Assembly: GCA_964625865.1 (NCBI GenBank)
Contig: CAZVEV010000028.1
Coordinates: forward strand, 1 to 36,187
Direction: 5' to 3'
DNA: 36,187 nucleotides
Source of the DNA: CAZVEV01 sp964625865
Lineage (GTDB): Bacteria > Planctomycetota > Phycisphaerae > SM23-33
A model generated the notes under the pieces. That model had not been told where the DNA came from, did not search any database, and saw nothing but the letters and a program-made list of their open reading frames with translations. The position numbers were made by a program, and so were the translations under genes. Below are positions 33,215 through 36,187 of this stretch, piece by piece (positions within the stretch are counted from its first letter, which is position 1; each line of letters begins with the position of its first letter).

Positions 33215-35011
33215 TCAGGGCACGGTCAGGTCCGTTGCGGGGCCCGTCCGCCCCCAGTAGTCGACGGCCTGCACCTTGTAGTGCGTCCGCGCCGCCGGAG
33301 CGGGCGTGTGCAGGAAGGCCGACCCCGTCAGCCCGGCCGGGCCGATGGGGCGGTACGGCCCCGTCCGCTCGGCGGCACACAGGATCTTGTACGACGCGAC
33401 GGTCCGCACGTCGAGGCCCGTCCACGAGAGCATGATCTGACCCTCGTCGTGCAGCCCGCGATACCGCACGCCGCGCAGCCCCGTCACCGCCCGCGGTTCA
33501 GCCGGCGGCTTGCCCGTCAGCAGCACCAGGCTCACGCCGGGGGAGGGCAGGTCGAACGTGACCTTCGCCCGCCGGTCGGTGCAGACCACTTCACACGGCG
33601 TCTCAAGCAGCGTCAGCTCCTGGTGCTCGCGCAGGGCCGCCAACTGCTCAGCCGACGGGGCCGCGGGCCTGCCCATCGCCTCCCACTGGCGGCGCGGATT
33701 GCCGTGCGCATCGTCGATGCGGTAGTGGGCGAGCATGGCCCGCTCGAACGGCGGGTCCTCGAGCGTGATCGACACGCGGCTTTGCCCGGCCGCGTCAAGC
33801 GCGTCGGAGCTGTTGTAGACCAGCACGGCGATCTGCGCGGCGCCCTGGACGCTGGCGATGGCGCCCAGGTCGCCCAGCGGATCGCCCAGGCCGCTGACCG
33901 GCAGGCGCCCCTCGCCCAGCAGGGCCAGCAGGCCGAGCGCGTTCAGCACGGGCTTCTTGACCAGCGCGAACCGGTCGGCAGCCAACTGCTCTTCCGTGCC
34001 GAACCGCGCCAACTGCGTCCGCAGGTCCCACCCGCCGAGGAAGCCGTTGTCGTTGCTGCCCAGGGCGTAGCGGCAGGCCTGCTCGTCGATCAGGGCATGG
34101 CAGTGTTGGCCCACGATCTTGGCCGCGATCGCCGCGTAGTACGGCCCGGCCCGCCAGGGGTGCGGGTCCGACCAGCCGGTCTGCGGGTCGCACTCGGTGT
34201 TCATGAACTCCAGCCCCGCGAACAGCGGATGCGTGTCGCGCACGTGCTCGAAGGCGCGGGTCTCGCGCTCGCAGATGCCGCGCGTGTCCGGCTGGAGGTG
34301 CTCCGCCGATGCCCCCACGCCCTTCTCGTGAACGGAGATGAAGTCCAGCCGCGTGCCTGTCCGCTCGGTAAACGCATTCGTGCCCCCCTCGCAGTGGGCC
34401 AGAAACGCCTTGAACATCGGCGAGAGCGTCCGGCACGTGGCGGGCCCGCCGAGGCGCAGGGGCTCATGGGCCTCGCGCAGGCCCTCGCTGCACGCGTCGT
34501 AGTACGCGCAGAAGCTCGCGACGTCCGCCGGCCACTGGGGCCACCCGCCCTCGCGGTCCGGCTCGTTCCACGTCTCGAAGTACCAATTGGCGACCTCGTC
34601 GGTCCCGTAGCGCGTGATCAGCCGCTGGGCCAGCACGCGGACGAGGTCCTTCCACATCTCCAACTGCTTACGGTCGTTGAAATCGCTGAATTGCCCCGAC
34701 GGGTTGCCCATCAGCTCGAAGACCGGCTTGAGCCCGTTGCTGATCAGCACGTCGAGGGCCTCGAACAGGTCCGTGAAGTCGTACCACGGCTTGTCGCCGT
34801 CGAGGCGGTCGACCGAGACCAGGTCCAGCAGGTAGTGGACCCGGACGTAGCGCACCCCCGCGTTGGGCAGGGCGCCGACCCACGTCATCGCCTGGCGCAT
34901 GTCGTTTCGCAGCAGGAGCGTCGCGGGCGTGAAGCCCGTCGAGGCCCAGAAGTGCGGCAACTGGTCGGCCCGCTGGCTGCAATCGACCGTGATGTTCATG
35001 TTACCGGGCAT
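33215..35011 (-). CDS. GH39 alpha-L-iduronidase-like glycoside hydrolase, cytoplasmic (598 aa)
   Basis: Strongly resembles animal lysosomal alpha-L-iduronidase (IDUA), which removes terminal iduronate from dermatan and heparan sulfate. Catalytic acid/base E150 is in FETWNEPD, nucleophile E273 in NTECDPQTGW; human equivalents are E182 and E299. Residues known to hold iduronate in the human enzyme have matches here: R57 and H59 (RVHY), N149, H228 and K230 (SVHEKG), D321 (SNDNGF) and R331. The remaining chain also follows IDUA, with LRKPVL-like VKKPVLNALGLLALL, the beta-sandwich and the FnIII-like last domain (VQAVDYWGRTGP). No signal peptide, so substrate must enter the cell. It is 42 bases from the IdnO-like gene and 10 from ackA. 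Confidence 0.85.
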   Translation of the reverse strand: MPGNMNITVDCSQRADQLPHFWASTGFTPATLLLRNDMRQAMTWVGALPNAGVRYVRVHYLLDLVSVDRLDGDKPWYDFTDLFEALDVLISNGLKPVFELMGNPSGQFSDFNDRKQLEMWKDLVRVLAQRLITRYGTDEVANWYFETWNEPDREGGWPQWPADVASFCAYYDACSEGLREAHEPLRLGGPATCRTLSPMFKAFLAHCEGGTNAFTERTGTRLDFISVHEKGVGASAEHLQPDTRGICERETRAFEHVRDTHPLFAGLEFMNTECDPQTGWSDPHPWRAGPYYAAIAAKIVGQHCHALIDEQACRYALGSNDNGFLGGWDLRTQLARFGTEEQLAADRFALVKKPVLNALGLLALLGEGRLPVSGLGDPLGDLGAIASVQGAAQIAVLVYNSSDALDAAGQSRVSITLEDPPFERAMLAHYRIDDAHGNPRRQWEAMGRPAAPSAEQLAALREHQELTLLETPCEVVCTDRRAKVTFDLPSPGVSLVLLTGKPPAEPRAVTGLRGVRYRGLHDEGQIMLSWTGLDVRTVASYKILCAAERTGPYRPIGPAGLTGSAFLHTPAPAARTHYKVQAVDYWGRTGPATDLTVP

Positions 35012-35053
35012 GTCCGTGTGAAGCTCGCTGTCTGGATAACGCGTTTGCGGTGG

Positions 35054-35821
35054 CTACAGCGCCGCCAGGACCCCCCCGTCGACGTAGACGACCTGGCCGT
35101 TGACGAAGTCCGATGCCGCCGAGGCCAGGAACACCGCCGCGCCGATCAGTTCCTCGGGCCTGCCCCACCGCCCTGCCGGCGTGCGGCGGCGGATCCACGC
35201 GTCGAACTGCGCGTCGTCCGCGAGCGGCTGGGTCATGTCGGTCAGGAAGTAGCCCGGGCCGATGGCGTTGGCCTGGATGTTGTACCCGGCCCACTCGACC
35301 GCCATCGACCGCGTCAGCATCTTCAGCCCGCCTTTTGCGGCCGCATAGGCGGCTACCGTCGGGCGGCTGACCTCGCTCATCAGCGAGCAGATGTTGATGA
35401 TCTTGCCCGCCCTGCGGTCGATCATGCCTCGGGCGACGCGCCGGGCGACGAGAAACGGCGCCGTCAGGTTCACCTCGAGCACGTCGCGCCACGCCTCGGG
35501 GGAGACCTCCACCAGCGCCCCGCGACGGTTGACGCCCGCGTTGTTGACCAGCACGTCGATCGCCCCGCAGTCGGCCTCGATCCGCCCGGCCGCCGCATCG
35601 ACGGCCTCCGCGTCCGTCACGTCGAACGCCTCGGCCCGAGCATCCAGACCGGCTGCACACAGTTCATCGACAGCCCCCTCGAGCGTCTCCGCATCGCGCC
35701 CGTTCAAGACGACCCGCGCCCCCGCCCGCGCCAGCCCGCGCGCAAGGACCCGCCCCAGCCCGCGACTCGACCCGGTCACCAGCGCGCACCGCCCCGTCAG
35801 ATCGAACAGCGAGTTCGCCAT
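35054..35821 (-). CDS. IdnO/Gno-like short-chain dehydrogenase (5-keto-D-gluconate 5-reductase type)
   Basis: SDR of 255 aa. TGSSRGLG (16-23) binds the dinucleotide, NNAG is at 93-96, and the catalytic S146, Y159, K163 triad fits. The C-terminal segment (PAGRWGRPEELIGAAVFLAS, ASDFVNG, VDGG) and NICS..SE are those of E. coli IdnO, which interconverts 5-keto-D-gluconate and D-gluconate in L-idonate use. Many related SDRs act on other keto-uronates, so specificity is tentative. First gene of the operon with the iduronidase-like enzyme and ackA. ATG 35821 is used; a GTG six codons upstream (35839) is also possible. Neither has a strong ribosome binding site. Confidence 0.8.
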   Translation of the reverse strand: MANSLFDLTGRCALVTGSSRGLGRVLARGLARAGARVVLNGRDAETLEGAVDELCAAGLDARAEAFDVTDAEAVDAAAGRIEADCGAIDVLVNNAGVNRRGALVEVSPEAWRDVLEVNLTAPFLVARRVARGMIDRRAGKIINICSLMSEVSRPTVAAYAAAKGGLKMLTRSMAVEWAGYNIQANAIGPGYFLTDMTQPLADDAQFDAWIRRRTPAGRWGRPEELIGAAVFLASAASDFVNGQVVYVDGGVLAAL

Positions 35822-36187
35822 GGCTCGTTCGTCATGCACGTTGACCGGAGTATCCCCCCGACAGGGCGGTTATGCAAGCATCCGTACCTTACGAGCAGCC
35901 CCGAGTCGAAAACGGGGACTGGCTCGCCCGCAGGCCAAAGGCCGAGGACGTGCCTGTACCCGCTTTCGACGCCGGCGCGAGACAGCCTAACTCCTGTCCC
36001 TCTCAATCCCAAATGCCTCCACGCCTGACGGTATTCCTCTCTGTACTCCGAACGATTTCTCCGTGCCATCCGCAAATCCGATTGTCTCAACCCGCAGAAA
36101 GGGTTATCCGGGGACGTTATCCGGGGACATCATCAATCCTGTTCGGCACTCGTATTGCAGTGACGTTTGAAGGGTGATTTCGGGCGG
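35822..36187. other. Right-edge region, no supported gene
   Basis: These 366 bases should contain the promoter of the iduronidase operon. No convincing coding frame is seen: short open frames occur on both strands but lack ribosome binding sites or recognisable domains. Composition after about 36000 is less GC-rich. A short tandem repeat near 36104 is listed separately. Confidence 0.55.
36103..36130 (+). repeat. Two tandem copies of GTTATCCGGGGAC
   Basis: GTTATCCGGGGAC occurs at 36103-36115 and again at 36117-36129, the second followed by ATCATC. Sequences of the form ATGATGTCCCCGGATAA are, as I recall, often found beside IS200-type or REP-associated transposase genes, so a mobile element could lie just outside the window. 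Confidence 0.55.

Noticed and set aside
32747..36028. 1,093-codon open frame on + opposite ackA, the GH39 gene and the SDR
   Set aside because: Antisense to three well-identified genes; no signal, domain or ribosome binding site.
35797..36090. 97-codon open frame on - at the right edge
   Set aside because: Overlaps the SDR start, lacks a ribosome binding site and shows no recognisable domain; a truncated gene remnant cannot be wholly excluded.

Overview
The window looks like chromosomal DNA from a GC-rich member of the Planctomycetota, most likely a Phycisphaerae-type marine or sediment lineage, and probably from a metagenome assembly because it contains a 10-base run of N. Three things suggest this: four secreted formylglycine-type sulfatases in 36 kb; a PEP-CTERM protein end together with a secreted PQQ-type propeller protein; and many short palindromic repeats in nearly every intergenic gap. 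The taxonomic call is an inference from gene content; there is no rRNA or tRNA here.

Layout. 1-6.3 kb: end of a PEP-CTERM protein, a Tat-type sulfatase, a very large secreted methyltransferase-like/PQQ-propeller protein and two small unknown genes, all on +. 6.6-12.6 kb: two more sulfatases, diverging from a repeat-filled gap, and an 854-residue exported protein of unknown function. 12.9-16.2 kb: a - strand block with a 70-residue protein, two consecutive clpP genes and trigger factor (tig), read from a good sigma70-type promoter. One ClpP appears to have Asn at the catalytic Asp position. 16.5-17.7 kb: a regulator with three tandem XRE helix-turn-helix domains, convergent with a small two-HTH protein. 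17.9-21.9 kb: ThiF/MoeB-type adenylyltransferase, a small monooxygenase-like protein, a PHP phosphoesterase and a secreted HEAT-repeat protein. 22.0-24.9 kb: a complete tungstate/molybdate ABC importer (wtpABC), preceded by an inverted repeat resembling a ModE-type Mo-box. 25.2-29.7 kb: fourth sulfatase, DUF1622-like membrane protein, outer-membrane beta-barrel protein and a ZupT zinc transporter. 30.1-31.9 kb: a receiver-like protein without the phospho-acceptor Asp, convergent with a triple-LysM protein. 32.0-35.8 kb: a compact - strand operon of an IdnO-like dehydrogenase, a GH39 enzyme closely resembling animal lysosomal alpha-L-iduronidase, and acetate kinase.

How it may fit together. 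The exported sulfatases would desulfate polysaccharides outside the cytoplasm. The iduronidase-like enzyme has no export signal, so it would act on imported iduronate-terminated oligosaccharides. An IdnO-like reductase and acetate kinase downstream of it suggest that sugar acids are catabolised with substrate-level ATP formation. Iduronate occurs in glycosaminoglycans and in the algal polysaccharide ulvan; the sequence does not decide between them. This module is the strongest candidate for a system worth following up. The second theme is the number of dispersed palindrome families, with several copies each, one AT-rich repeat apparently inserted in frame inside a coding sequence, and one copy flanking the assembly gap.
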